NCBI GenBank assembly: GCA_022822905.1
Contig: JAJDYE010000006.1
Coordinates: forward strand, 124,001-188,000
Direction of reading: 5' to 3'
DNA from: Acidimicrobiia bacterium
GTDB lineage: Bacteria > Actinomycetota > Acidimicrobiia > Acidimicrobiales > Bin134
Length of the DNA stretch: 64,000 nucleotides
The stretch's first letter is position 1; every line of letters begins with the position of its first letter. Below the pieces are notes generated by a model. It saw only the letters and a list, made by a program, of their open reading frames with translations. It did not search any database and was not told the DNA's origin. Positions 48,246 to 56,407 of the stretch are shown piece by piece. The position numbers and the translations under genes are program-made.

Positions 48246-49430
48246 ATGGCAGCCTCTTCGTTGTGCTATCCCAGTGCAGTACCGGTTGAAGACGCCTGCC
48301 GGGCTTTTGGCGATGAGCCGGCGGCTACTCGGTTCTTGGAACAGGCCCGGTGGCCAGGGGGGCCTGCTTGTCCCCGTTGTGGGGCGAAGGCGAAGAGCCG
48401 GTTCCCCGATGATGCCGGGAGGAGATGGTGCGGCCGATGCCGGCGACGGTACAGCGTGCGCACGGGTACGATCCTGGCCAACGGGAATGCGCCCCTGCGA
48501 GGGTGGGCAGTGGGAGCAGTTCTCACCTCCAACGGCCCGTTCACAGCCAAGCCAGGGGCGCTGAGCAGGCTGGACGGGGTTTCACCGGGGGCAGCGCGAG
48601 CAATTGCCGACGGCATTCGCTTAGTGTGCGGAAGCCGGGTCAGCCCTTATGACCAGCCCGAGCAGCTCGCGGCCCGGATCACCCGGGCGAACGGCCAGGA
48701 CAGGGAGGTGGGACCCAACCGATCCAGCGAGGGGTCCGCGTTGAACTGGATGCACTGGTCGCCTGACCGCCAATTCGCGGTTCCAGCCAGTGCAGAGCGC
48801 TGGCTGACGCCCCCTGCTCCACCCGAGCAATTGCCGGCATCGCTGCCACCCCATCCCCGCCCCGACATCACTGCGGCAGAAGTGCTGGTTTTGACCGTGC
48901 TGCGCTCCTATCTGGGTGGTGCCGACTCAGCGGTTATCGGCGACGCCGCGGGCATCGCCCGGCGCAGCGCACAACGGGCGCTTCGACGCTTGGAAGCCGA
49001 CGGGTACGTCGACTCCGCATTCGCCGAGGTGCCCTGGAAGCACCGAACCCGGCGGATACTGAGATGGAAGCTGGCCCAGGGCGGCCAACTCGACGACCTG
49101 CGCCCCTATCTGCCGATGATGCGCTGGGCTCGGCGCTCCCGGTGCCCCGAGACGCTGCCCCCCGACCTCTGGCACCTGTTCTGGTCGGGCCCCGACCCCG
49201 CCGACATCCGGCTTCCCCGCGACGCCGTGCTGGTGGCCAACCGGCTGCTCAACGGAAGGCTGTTGGACTTCGACGCCCGCCGATGGGCACTGCGCTGCCT
49301 CCCGCTTGACGCCCTCGCAGCGCAGACCGGGATCCCAGGATGCCCCAGGAGCGTCGAACTGGCCGTCGCCGAACTCGTCGAACAGGAATCGGGCCAACCA
49401 AACCGACAGCCGGAGTACTGGGTCCGATGA
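48246..49430 (+). CDS. IS1595-type zinc-ribbon/winged-helix fusion protein, probable antitoxin partner
   Basis: A 394-aa protein in three parts. Residues about 20-110 match the N-terminus of IS1595-family transposases: FLEQARWPGGPACPRCG, then C-x2-C (RRWCGRCRRRYSVRTGT), LPL-like APLRGW, and LSRLDGVSPGAARAI resembling the HTH before the catalytic domain. No DDE domain follows. At about 215-265 is a winged helix (VLTVLRSYLGGADSAVIGDAAGIARRSAQRALRRLEADGYV). The last 80 residues (LPPDLWHLFWSGPDPADI, ANRLLNGRLLDFDARRWALR) resemble the domain paired with AbiEii toxins. It overlaps the next gene by 4 bp. Confidence 0.75.
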   Translation: MAASSLCYPSAVPVEDACRAFGDEPAATRFLEQARWPGGPACPRCGAKAKSRFPDDAGRRWCGRCRRRYSVRTGTILANGNAPLRGWAVGAVLTSNGPFTAKPGALSRLDGVSPGAARAIADGIRLVCGSRVSPYDQPEQLAARITRANGQDREVGPNRSSEGSALNWMHWSPDRQFAVPASAERWLTPPAPPEQLPASLPPHPRPDITAAEVLVLTVLRSYLGGADSAVIGDAAGIARRSAQRALRRLEADGYVDSAFAEVPWKHRTRRILRWKLAQGGQLDDLRPYLPMMRWARRSRCPETLPPDLWHLFWSGPDPADIRLPRDAVLVANRLLNGRLLDFDARRWALRCLPLDALAAQTGIPGCPRSVELAVAELVEQESGQPNRQPEYWVR

Positions 49431-50119
49431 ACCAGATCGACGACTGGCGGGAGGTGATCGGCCATCGCCAGCGGGCCGTGTGGCCCAAAGCGGCGGCCGC
49501 CGCGGCCGAATGCGGGGGCGTGCTAGTCGGAGGCACCGCGGTGGCCATTCACCTGAGGCACCGCCTCAGCGAAGACATCGACATCTTGGCCCCCGGCCCC
49601 TTCGACACTGCGGGTGCGAGATCGCAATTGGAGGAACAAGCCGACGAGTCCTTCACGATGATCGGGTTGAGCTCCCACGAGGTTCATGCCCTGGTCGACG
49701 GGGTGAGCGTACACATATTCGAAGACCCCAACGCCGAATCCCGCACCGCTGCCGTGGCGGTGTTGAAGCAGGGACCGGAGATCGACACGATGCCGGTGGC
49801 ATCGCTGCAAGACCTCCTGGCCCTCAAACTCGATCTGATCCGCTGGCGAAGCACGCTGCGAGACTTGATCGACCTTGCCGCCATCGACCAGCTCAGCGGG
49901 CACCGCCTAGAAGACGGCCTGTTCTACTGGCTACAGAAATTCGGGGCCGAATGGGACAACGCCGCGCTCGACCAGCTCGTCTTCAGGCTGAGGTTCCCCT
50001 CCGCCGAAAACGCCGACCCCCTCTTCGACGAGTCCCGCGACCAGATCATCGCCTACCTCAAGAAGCGAGCCCCCCAAATAGAACAAGCCCTACACCAACG
50101 CCGAACAGCAGCCCACTAA
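49427..50119 (+). CDS. AbiEii/AbiGii-like nucleotidyltransferase, probable toxin
   Basis: A 230-aa nucleotidyltransferase of the AbiEii toxin group. LVGGTAVAIHLRHRLSEDIDIL carries the GG(T/S) and the D-x-D metal pair, followed by SLQDLLALKLDLIRWRSTLRDLIDLAAI, the family helical region with KL-x-x-x-x-R and RDLIDL. AbiEii-type toxins transfer nucleotides to tRNA or other targets and are silenced by their partner. The ATG overlaps the fusion gene's stop (ATGA), so the two form a pair. Its tail overlaps the opposite gene at 50058-51176 by 62 bp. Confidence 0.83.
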   Translation: MNQIDDWREVIGHRQRAVWPKAAAAAAECGGVLVGGTAVAIHLRHRLSEDIDILAPGPFDTAGARSQLEEQADESFTMIGLSSHEVHALVDGVSVHIFEDPNAESRTAAVAVLKQGPEIDTMPVASLQDLLALKLDLIRWRSTLRDLIDLAAIDQLSGHRLEDGLFYWLQKFGAEWDNAALDQLVFRLRFPSAENADPLFDESRDQIIAYLKKRAPQIEQALHQRRTAAH

Positions 50120-51176
50120 CAAACCACACCAAGCCGCTGGTCAACCGCCCTGAGCCATCCCGCCCATCGGAAGAGTCAGAACCCCTGTTGCGGCGGGCAG
50201 CTTCCTCGGCAGCGGCAACAATCACGGCGGCCTGGTCCTTGATAAAGCGGGTTACCTCGACCAAGCTCACGTTTTTGGTGGCCCGGTAAGCCAGTACGCC
50301 GGTGGTGATGCCAACGATGAGCGCTGTTCCCGCAGAGGCACCGATTGAGCCGATCACTGCGACGGCCATCAGGCTGGCCCCGGAGGTCGCGGCACCTTTG
50401 AACGCGCCATCGGCGAGCTCGGCGAACTCCTCGGCGCTGCTGGCCTTGTTGTAGGCCCGGCCCATGGCAACCACCGACACCACCATCAACAACGGGTTCG
50501 TGCTGACCGCGGCCGACATGCCGACGGTCGAGGCAATCCGGGCGAATTCCTCAGTGTCAGCGCGGTTCCAGCCAAAGATCACCGACACCACCCCGATGGA
50601 GGCCCCCAGCAGGTCGGCCGCGTCATAGGTGTTCAGCTCGTAAAACCAGCTCTTGGGAATCCCGAACCTCGAATTCAAAGAGCCCGCCACCGAATCGAAA
50701 GTGCTCTTGTCCCAGGTGGCCAGCGGCAGCCCCCGGGGGGTCGACGCGTCCTTCATCAGCGCCTTGACCGTTCCCAAGGCCTCCTGCACCACCGTGTCGT
50801 CCGCCGACACCCCCCTTGCGGCCCTAGCCGCCCCGGCAATGGAATGGCCCCCATCAAACAGCCGGTGATAGCTGCCACCTAGTCCGGAGCGCTGCGCCGA
50901 ATCAAGATAGTTGGCGTCCATCGCCTTGTCGTAGACCGTCGGAGCCCCCTTCACCGCCGCAGCCACCAACCGGTTGAGGCTCCCAGAGAGATCACTAGCC
51001 ACCAAAGCCTGCGCCACCGACAAGACCCGCCCCGCACGCTCCTTCGCCCCATCAATCGCCGCCCGACTCCCAACCCGAACCCTCCAAGCCGCCACCATCC
51101 CCACCCCAGCAACCTTCGCCAAACCCCGCGAGCCGCGAGCCGCCATCGCACTCTTGACCTTCTTCATCGAAGACAT
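50058..51176 (-). CDS. Predicted membrane protein of unknown function
   Basis: A 372-aa protein; no family recognised. ATG 51176 follows a GGGAGG site. The N-terminus is basic (MSSMKKVKSAMAARGSRGLAK). Residues about 225-315 hold two hydrophobic, Gly/Ala-rich segments (VGMSAAVSTNPLLMVVSVVAMGRAY; ASLMAVAVIGSIGASAGTALIVG), and a single hydrophobic helix occupies the C-terminus (LVWFVSGLLFGVGVGLVLFGG). Could be an effector that inserts in the membrane. Its end overlaps the convergent nucleotidyltransferase gene, and it is near a divergent small gene. Confidence 0.7.
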   Translation of the reverse strand: MSSMKKVKSAMAARGSRGLAKVAGVGMVAAWRVRVGSRAAIDGAKERAGRVLSVAQALVASDLSGSLNRLVAAAVKGAPTVYDKAMDANYLDSAQRSGLGGSYHRLFDGGHSIAGAARAARGVSADDTVVQEALGTVKALMKDASTPRGLPLATWDKSTFDSVAGSLNSRFGIPKSWFYELNTYDAADLLGASIGVVSVIFGWNRADTEEFARIASTVGMSAAVSTNPLLMVVSVVAMGRAYNKASSAEEFAELADGAFKGAATSGASLMAVAVIGSIGASAGTALIVGITTGVLAYRATKNVSLVEVTRFIKDQAAVIVAAAEEAARRNRGSDSSDGRDGSGRLTSGLVWFVSGLLFGVGVGLVLFGGLAS

Positions 51177-51275
51177 GGATACCTCCCCATCGAGGTGACC
51201 GCCAACGGGATGATCCTCAATGGTCCCTCCTCCGACCCCTCTATCAGCGCTCAGATCGTGCAACGAGAGGCCAGA

Positions 51276-51521
51276 ATGGAATCGAACGGGCAACTTGTAG
51301 ACTTTGCGGTGATACTCCAGGTCAGCAGAAACGGCAACGACTGGGACGATCTTGTGAGGATCGACACCGCCCACCGAGTTGTGCACGTCCACCGACCAGA
51401 GGCCGGGGGCAATGTGCACGACACCACTCTTGTACCTCGAGAGTGCCGCCACGACATTGATCTGGCCTGGGAATGGGCTAAGAATTACGCTTGGGACCAA
51501 GCCACGAGGGAGATCATGTGA
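51276..51521 (+). CDS. Small protein of unknown function (toxin-like, possible DUF7718/TumE relative)
   Basis: An 81-aa protein from ATG 51276, chosen because GAGAGG lies 6 nt upstream and it leaves 99 bp to the divergent membrane-protein gene; GTG 51195 or ATG 51210 would extend it by up to 27 residues. FAVILQVSRNGNDWDDLVRIDTAHRVVHVHR is a strand-rich region ending in a His-x-His-Arg pair, and HDIDLAWEWAKNYAWD a helix. This recalls small toxin-like families with R-x-D-T-A-H motifs. It overlaps the next gene (TGATG). Confidence 0.55.
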   Translation: MESNGQLVDFAVILQVSRNGNDWDDLVRIDTAHRVVHVHRPEAGGNVHDTTLVPRECRHDIDLAWEWAKNYAWDQATREIM

Positions 51522-51970
51522 TGAACGAGATTGCCCTGCGACAGCTCATTGGCCGGATGGCCTCTCTGAGCGGCCCTGATGATCACCTCATCAAATGGGC
51601 AGCGCGAGCCAGAGAAGACCTATTCATCGTGCCCGTGCTCCCCAAAGACAGCCTTAACGAGTCAATCGCAATCATCCACGACAAGGGGCACCGATCTGGA
51701 GTGCTGGTCACGGCCAGTTCACCCCAGGAGAAGAATCAGCTAGTTCTCCGCTGGATTACTGTCGAATCCGCGAGTGGCTACGACGACGGAAGCCACCTGC
51801 CTACTACCCCAGCCACGACGGTTGGAGACTTGCTGCGCATCCTGCGGCCAGGATCATCTATGACGATCCGTCTCGGAAACGACGAATTCGTTTTCCAGCC
51901 AGATGCCTCCCAGCAACAGATCACTGACAAACAAGCGGTGAAGTCACTCCGCAAAGCCATCTCGGCCTAG
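51521..51970 (+). CDS. Hypothetical protein, partner of the preceding small gene
   Basis: A 149-aa protein with no recognised domain. The pattern is alpha/beta with LIGRMASLSGPDDHLIKWAARAREDLFIVPVLPK at the start, VLVTASSPQEKNQLVLRWI in the middle and VGDLLRILRPGSSMTIRLGNDEFVFQ near the end. It is co-translated with the gene before it (stop and start share bases 51519-51523), which is how two-gene toxin-antitoxin cassettes are built, but no antitoxin DNA-binding motif is visible. Codon use is less GC-rich than nearby genes. Confidence 0.6.
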   Translation: MNEIALRQLIGRMASLSGPDDHLIKWAARAREDLFIVPVLPKDSLNESIAIIHDKGHRSGVLVTASSPQEKNQLVLRWITVESASGYDDGSHLPTTPATTVGDLLRILRPGSSMTIRLGNDEFVFQPDASQQQITDKQAVKSLRKAISA

Positions 51971-52019
51971 CGGTTCGTTTGTCACAAAGGCCCACCGCTA
52001 AGTCATGGGCGGACGGGGG

Positions 52020-52913
52020 CTAGCTAATCAAGCCAGCGAGGGCGTCGACGTGATCGCGCCACTCTTCGGGGGAGAGGGCTAGGGGGACGAGTAGGACGTG
52101 TTCTAGGCCGGCTTCTATGTAGGGGGCCAGGGTGTCGGTTATGTGGTCAATGTCGCCGATCACCATTTCGCGGTCGCCGTAGCCGTCGCCTACTACTGAC
52201 CAGCGGCCAGCGCTGTCGAGCGGGTCGCCAATTCTTAGCTCCATGTGGATGGAGATTGTGGTGTCCTCTGGAGCGCGACCTAGTCGGCTCTGTTCGGTCC
52301 GCAGTACATCAAGGCGTTCGGCGAAGACTTCGGGGGGGGCCCAGGTGCCCATCCAGCCGTCGCACCTTGCGGCTCGGCGGAGGGCGCCGGGGGATGATCC
52401 GCCGATCCAAATTGGGATCGGCGCCGCGGGCTGGGGGTTGATTCGCACGCCGGAGAAACTGAAGAACTCGCTCTGAAACTCAGTGGCGCCTGACCAGGCG
52501 GCTCGCCAGCCAGCGATGTAGTCATCTAACCGCTGGGCCCGGTGCAACATGGGCACGCCGCAGGCCTCGAACTCGGGCTCCAGCCACCCGGCACCCACCC
52601 CGAGGATGGTGCGGCCCGGGGCCAGCCAGTCGAGGGTGGCCCATTGCTTGGCGAACTGCATGGGGTTCCGATAGGCGGGGATCAGCACCGACGTGCCCAG
52701 ACCCACCCGCTGGGTGTGAGCAGCCACTGCCGACAACAACGGCACCGGCTCGGGGAAGAACGACGGCATCCCCTCCAAGTCGACCGGCACGGCCACGTGG
52801 TCGGCGGTCCAGACGTCGCCGAAGCCAGCGGCCTCGGCCTGCTGGGCAATCTCCACCAGCAGCTCCAAAGAGGCGGCCCGCCCGAGTTGGGGCAGGTGGA
52901 TGCCCCACTTCAT
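52020..52913 (-). CDS. LLM-class (luciferase-like) F420- or flavin-dependent oxidoreductase
   Basis: A 297-aa TIM-barrel protein of the luciferase-like monooxygenase family: MKWGIHLPQLGRAASLELLVEIAQQAEAAGFGDVWTADHVAVP at the start, VGLGTSVLIPAYRNPMQFAKQWATLDWLAPGRTILGVGAGW in the middle, and PAAPIPIWIGGSSPGALRRAAR near the end. Actinobacterial members mostly use F420; substrate unknown. It lies 50 bp downstream of the DUF7065-like gene. Confidence 0.9.
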   Translation of the reverse strand: MKWGIHLPQLGRAASLELLVEIAQQAEAAGFGDVWTADHVAVPVDLEGMPSFFPEPVPLLSAVAAHTQRVGLGTSVLIPAYRNPMQFAKQWATLDWLAPGRTILGVGAGWLEPEFEACGVPMLHRAQRLDDYIAGWRAAWSGATEFQSEFFSFSGVRINPQPAAPIPIWIGGSSPGALRRAARCDGWMGTWAPPEVFAERLDVLRTEQSRLGRAPEDTTISIHMELRIGDPLDSAGRWSVVGDGYGDREMVIGDIDHITDTLAPYIEAGLEHVLLVPLALSPEEWRDHVDALAGLIS

Positions 52914-52963
52914 GGGACCAGCTTCCCGCTGATGATGCCCACGGCCATCAGCCTACGAAGCAT

Positions 52964-53968
52964 CTAGTACCGATACCGGGGCCAGGGCGGGTGGATCGAG
53001 TACTCCACCACCCCGTAGCCCCGCTCGCCGGTCTCCAGCACCTCGAAGTCGAAGAACGGCTCGTGGCAGTCCAGTCGCACCTCGGCGTCGTTCTCGTCCC
53101 GCATGAGCCCGTTGCGGGTGTGGGCGTGCTTGCGGCCGGTGCGCACGGTGAGCACCTCGCCGTCTGTGGTTTCAAAGGCCATATCGAAGGCCATGGCGGT
53201 GCGCTGGTCTTCTTCCAATCGGGGAACACAGGTGGCCGACCGCAGCGCGCGGGTGCCGCCGGCGTCGCCGATCCAGCCTCCGACCCCAGGCGTATCGTCG
53301 GGCAGCGGCTGCGTCGGACTCATCCACCCGAAGGAGTTGAGATGCCGGTCGGGGAGCTGCACCGACGGCCAGAAATGCCCCCAAGACTCAGCCTGGGTCC
53401 GACGATGACGCACATCCCAGGGCCCGGGCCGCTCAAACCGATGCGTCCAGGAGTGGTCCCGATGCGACCAGCACTCGATGGCCCGGCGCTCCCCCGCCCG
53501 AGGCCCACCCCGAGACTCGAGCTCACCCCGGCACATCAGAGCCTGCTCGTAGTGGCCGCCATAGCCCTCGTAGGCCCCCAGTGGGTTCCCCCCGAAGCAG
53601 TCGTTGTAGTCGAACACGCCAAAGCGATCCTCAAACACCAGATCGAAGCCGAAGCGAGGGGCATCAAGCTGCCAGCGATAGCGGGCAAACGGCTCCTCCA
53701 CCGAGTACGACACCCGGCCGTCGCCCAACACCGAGAACTCCGGCTCTGGGTCCAGCGGCTGTCGGGAGGCCCATTGCACGGGCACACCGTCGATCACGTA
53801 GTACGCACTGGCCCGCAAGTAGCCGTGGGAGAGGCTGGCGTGGATGTGGTTGATGCCATAGACATCAGCCTCCCGGTCGCACACCGAGAACCAGAAGTTG
53901 TCGCTCCACAGCGCGTCACGGCCCGGCGGCGGCTTGTGGAGGTATTCGTCAGAGTTGCTGAGCGGCAT
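52964..53968 (-). CDS. AttH/CrtC-like protein with DUF7064/DUF7065-type regions
   Basis: A 334-aa soluble protein of two lipocalin-like halves by pattern. DALWSDNFWFSVCDREADVYGINHI opens the first and ECWSHRDHSWTHR with a following GPWDVRHRR the second; the aromatic and Asp-rich strands recall the AttH/CrtC hydratase-like fold and DUF7065 proteins. These bind hydrophobic molecules such as carotenoid or steroid derivatives, or act as hydratases. Divergent from the P450 gene by 48 bp. Confidence 0.72.
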   Translation of the reverse strand: MPLSNSDEYLHKPPPGRDALWSDNFWFSVCDREADVYGINHIHASLSHGYLRASAYYVIDGVPVQWASRQPLDPEPEFSVLGDGRVSYSVEEPFARYRWQLDAPRFGFDLVFEDRFGVFDYNDCFGGNPLGAYEGYGGHYEQALMCRGELESRGGPRAGERRAIECWSHRDHSWTHRFERPGPWDVRHRRTQAESWGHFWPSVQLPDRHLNSFGWMSPTQPLPDDTPGVGGWIGDAGGTRALRSATCVPRLEEDQRTAMAFDMAFETTDGEVLTVRTGRKHAHTRNGLMRDENDAEVRLDCHEPFFDFEVLETGERGYGVVEYSIHPPWPRYRY

Positions 53969-54016
53969 CAGGCAACGACAATAGGCTTCGAGCTCGAATC
54001 AGATAAAACAACAGCC

Positions 54017-55303
54017 ATGGCCGAACTGCCTCTGATCACCCCGATGCCCACGGTCGCCGACTGCGTGCTCCCTTGGGACGGGCCGGTCAGCGACACCGTG
54101 GCAGCCATCGGCGCGGCCCGATCGGCTTGCGGCGATACCTTCGTGATCGACGGCGGCGACGACCGCTATCTGTTCCTCTTCTCGCCAGCCGGGTTGCGAG
54201 ACTTCTATGCCGTTCCCGAGCAGCAGGCCAGCAAGGGCATTGCCGACTGGAAGATGCTGGTCCGCAAGCTTCCTGACGAACTCTTCGACGGTCGGCGCAC
54301 CCTGCCACACGAGCTGTTCACTCGGCCCAACGTGGCCGGCTACCTCGATGCGCTGGAGGAGGCCATCTCGATCCAGCTCTCCGAGCTGCATCTGGGCGAC
54401 GAGATCGATCTGTTCGACTTCACCCGCCGCCTCGGCCACCGCCTGGGATTGGCCAGCTGGGGCGGGCGCGAGATACTGCACTCAGATCGCTTCGACGAAC
54501 TGATCGAAGCGCTGGATGTGCTCGACGGGTCGGAGGCATTCGTGGCCCCCACCCGGATGCAAGAGGTGGCCCAGTCGGGAAAGGCGGCCGAGCGCGAGGC
54601 CATGGCCAAGGCCGAGCTGATCCTGGCCGACTCCATCGCCGCCCGCCGCAATCCAGTTGGCGACCTGCTCGACATGATTCTGGAGCGATGGGCCGACATC
54701 CCCGATCCCGAACGGCTGAGCGGAGTGGCCCGAGATGTGATCCTGGTCCACCTCGGATCCATGTCCAATCTGTTCGCGGCTCTGGGCTGGTCGCTGGTCC
54801 ATCTGGCCCAGCATCCCGATGTGCTGGCCCGAGTGCGGGCCAAACAGGACGCAGACCACGACTTGGTGTCGCGCTGCGTGCTGGAATCCACCCGGATCGG
54901 CCAGCGCTCCATAATGCTTCGCACCGTGCTCGAGCCCGTGTCCATCGACGACGGCGCCCACACCTACGAAGTGTCGCCCGGTGCCACCCTGGCCACGTTC
55001 CTGCCCCTGACCAACATGGACGCCGGCCCCGGTTTAGACCGCTACGATCCCGACCGATGGCAGGGCCCCCGCCTGGTGTCGCCGCCGGGGCTGCCCTCTG
55101 AGTTGGTCATAACCTTCGGCGTCGGTCCCCACGCCTGTCCAGCCCGGCCCTTCTCGGTGACGGCCATGTCCCGGGTGATCGAGCGGCTCTTCGACGCCTT
55201 CGACCTCGAGGCTCTGTTCGATGATGCCAGACCGCGGCCCGGCCAGATCGGCGGGGTTGCCCGCGCCGCAGAGCCCTGCATGGTCGTTTTGCGGGACCGC
55301 TGA
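54017..55303 (+). CDS. Divergent cytochrome P450
   Basis: A 428-aa P450. The K-helix ESTRIGQR (ExxR) is present and the haem loop is FGVGPHACPARPF, in which the Gly after Cys-x is Ala. The I-helix VILVHLGSMSNLFAALGWSLVHL lacks the acid-Thr pair completely and more nearly resembles CYP7/CYP8-type helices, whose members act as hydroxylases or isomerases. The first 100 residues have no obvious relatives in the other two P450s of the window. ATG 54017 is the natural start after the divergent gene. Confidence 0.8.
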   Translation: MAELPLITPMPTVADCVLPWDGPVSDTVAAIGAARSACGDTFVIDGGDDRYLFLFSPAGLRDFYAVPEQQASKGIADWKMLVRKLPDELFDGRRTLPHELFTRPNVAGYLDALEEAISIQLSELHLGDEIDLFDFTRRLGHRLGLASWGGREILHSDRFDELIEALDVLDGSEAFVAPTRMQEVAQSGKAAEREAMAKAELILADSIAARRNPVGDLLDMILERWADIPDPERLSGVARDVILVHLGSMSNLFAALGWSLVHLAQHPDVLARVRAKQDADHDLVSRCVLESTRIGQRSIMLRTVLEPVSIDDGAHTYEVSPGATLATFLPLTNMDAGPGLDRYDPDRWQGPRLVSPPGLPSELVITFGVGPHACPARPFSVTAMSRVIERLFDAFDLEALFDDARPRPGQIGGVARAAEPCMVVLRDR

Positions 55304-55310
55304 TTCCGGC

Positions 55311-56378
55311 CTAAGGCAAGCTCTCGGCCGGCTCAGGCGCTCCAACCATTCTAACTTGGCCGTCGCCCTTCTCCACTTCGCCCACCACGGTCGCCCGATG
55401 CCCGCCAGTCCGCAGAGTGTCGATGGCCTTGGTGGCGTCTTTGTCTCGCACTGCCACGATCATGCCCAACCCGAGGTTGAACACCTTGGCCATCTCCTCG
55501 TCGGGGACCTCGCCGATGCGCTGCAACTCGGCGAACACCGGGGGCTGCTCCCAACTGCTCCGATCGACCACCGCATCGACCTTGTCGGGCAGCACACGGG
55601 CCAAATTGCCGGGAATGCCTCCGCCAGTCACATGGGTGATGGCCCGGGCCTCCACCTTGGCCAGCATGTCTCGCACCGCGGGGGCGTAGACCACCGACGG
55701 CAGCAACAGCTCTTCGGCCACCGAATGGGAGCTCCCCTCCCAGGCAGGATCGTCCAGTCTTCTCTTGGCCACCTCGAAATACAGCCGGCGGGCCAAGGAA
55801 TAGCCGTTGCTCCGCAAGCCGGGCGACGGCAGCCCGATCAGCGTGTCGCCGGGGCGCACGTCGGCCCCGGTGATCAGCCGCGACCGCTCCACCACCCCAA
55901 CGGCAAACCCCACCAGTTCAAACTGATTGTCCAACTCGTCTACCCGGGCAGGGTGCTCCGCCATTTCGCCCCCGATGAGCGCGCAGCCCGCTTGGCGGCA
56001 GCCCTCCACCACCCCCACTACCAGTTGCTCGATCCGGTCGGGGTCAAGCTTGTGTACCGATATGTAGTCCAACATGAACAGCGGCTCGGCCCCCTGGCAC
56101 ACCAGGTCGTCCACGCACATGGCCACCAGATCGATGCCGATGGTGTTGTACCGGCCAGCCGCCGAAGCCACATACGCCTTTGTCCCCACCCCATCGGTGG
56201 TCGACACCAGTACCGGCTTCTTGTAGCCGTGACGGGTGAAGTCGAACAGCCCTCCGAACCCGCCGATCTCGCCGATCGCCTCCGGTCGAAACGTTGAGCG
56301 CACATGCTCCTTGATGCGCTGCACCGCCTCTTCGCCCGCGGCGATATCCACCCCTGACGACTCGTAGGTCTCAACCAT
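55311..56378 (-). CDS. purM: Phosphoribosylformylglycinamidine cyclo-ligase
   Basis: AIR synthetase, ATP-dependent ring closure to form aminoimidazole ribonucleotide (purine step 5). Length 355 aa, standard. Motifs are YESSGVDIAAGEEAVQRIK at the start, VLVSTTDGVGTK for ATP, DLVAMCVDDLVCQGAEPLFMLDYIS, and HVTGGGIPGNLARVLP. ATG 56378 follows GGAGGGGG. It is 29 bp after purF on the same strand; the frame continues upstream but without sequence belonging to PurM. Confidence 0.97.
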   Translation of the reverse strand: MVETYESSGVDIAAGEEAVQRIKEHVRSTFRPEAIGEIGGFGGLFDFTRHGYKKPVLVSTTDGVGTKAYVASAAGRYNTIGIDLVAMCVDDLVCQGAEPLFMLDYISVHKLDPDRIEQLVVGVVEGCRQAGCALIGGEMAEHPARVDELDNQFELVGFAVGVVERSRLITGADVRPGDTLIGLPSPGLRSNGYSLARRLYFEVAKRRLDDPAWEGSSHSVAEELLLPSVVYAPAVRDMLAKVEARAITHVTGGGIPGNLARVLPDKVDAVVDRSSWEQPPVFAELQRIGEVPDEEMAKVFNLGLGMIVAVRDKDATKAIDTLRTGGHRATVVGEVEKGDGQVRMVGAPEPAESLP

Positions 56379-56407
56379 CAGCAGATGCCACCCCCTCCGT
56401 CGAAAGC

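Noticed and set aside
48246-49430. Complete IS1595-family insertion sequence
   Set aside because: Only the N-terminal region matches; no catalytic domain, terminal inverted repeats or target duplication can be seen.
51968-52000. Terminator between the small cassette and the luciferase-like gene
   Set aside because: A 7-bp inverted repeat (TAGCGGT/ACCGCTA) has a 19-base loop and no T-tract, so it is too weak to call.
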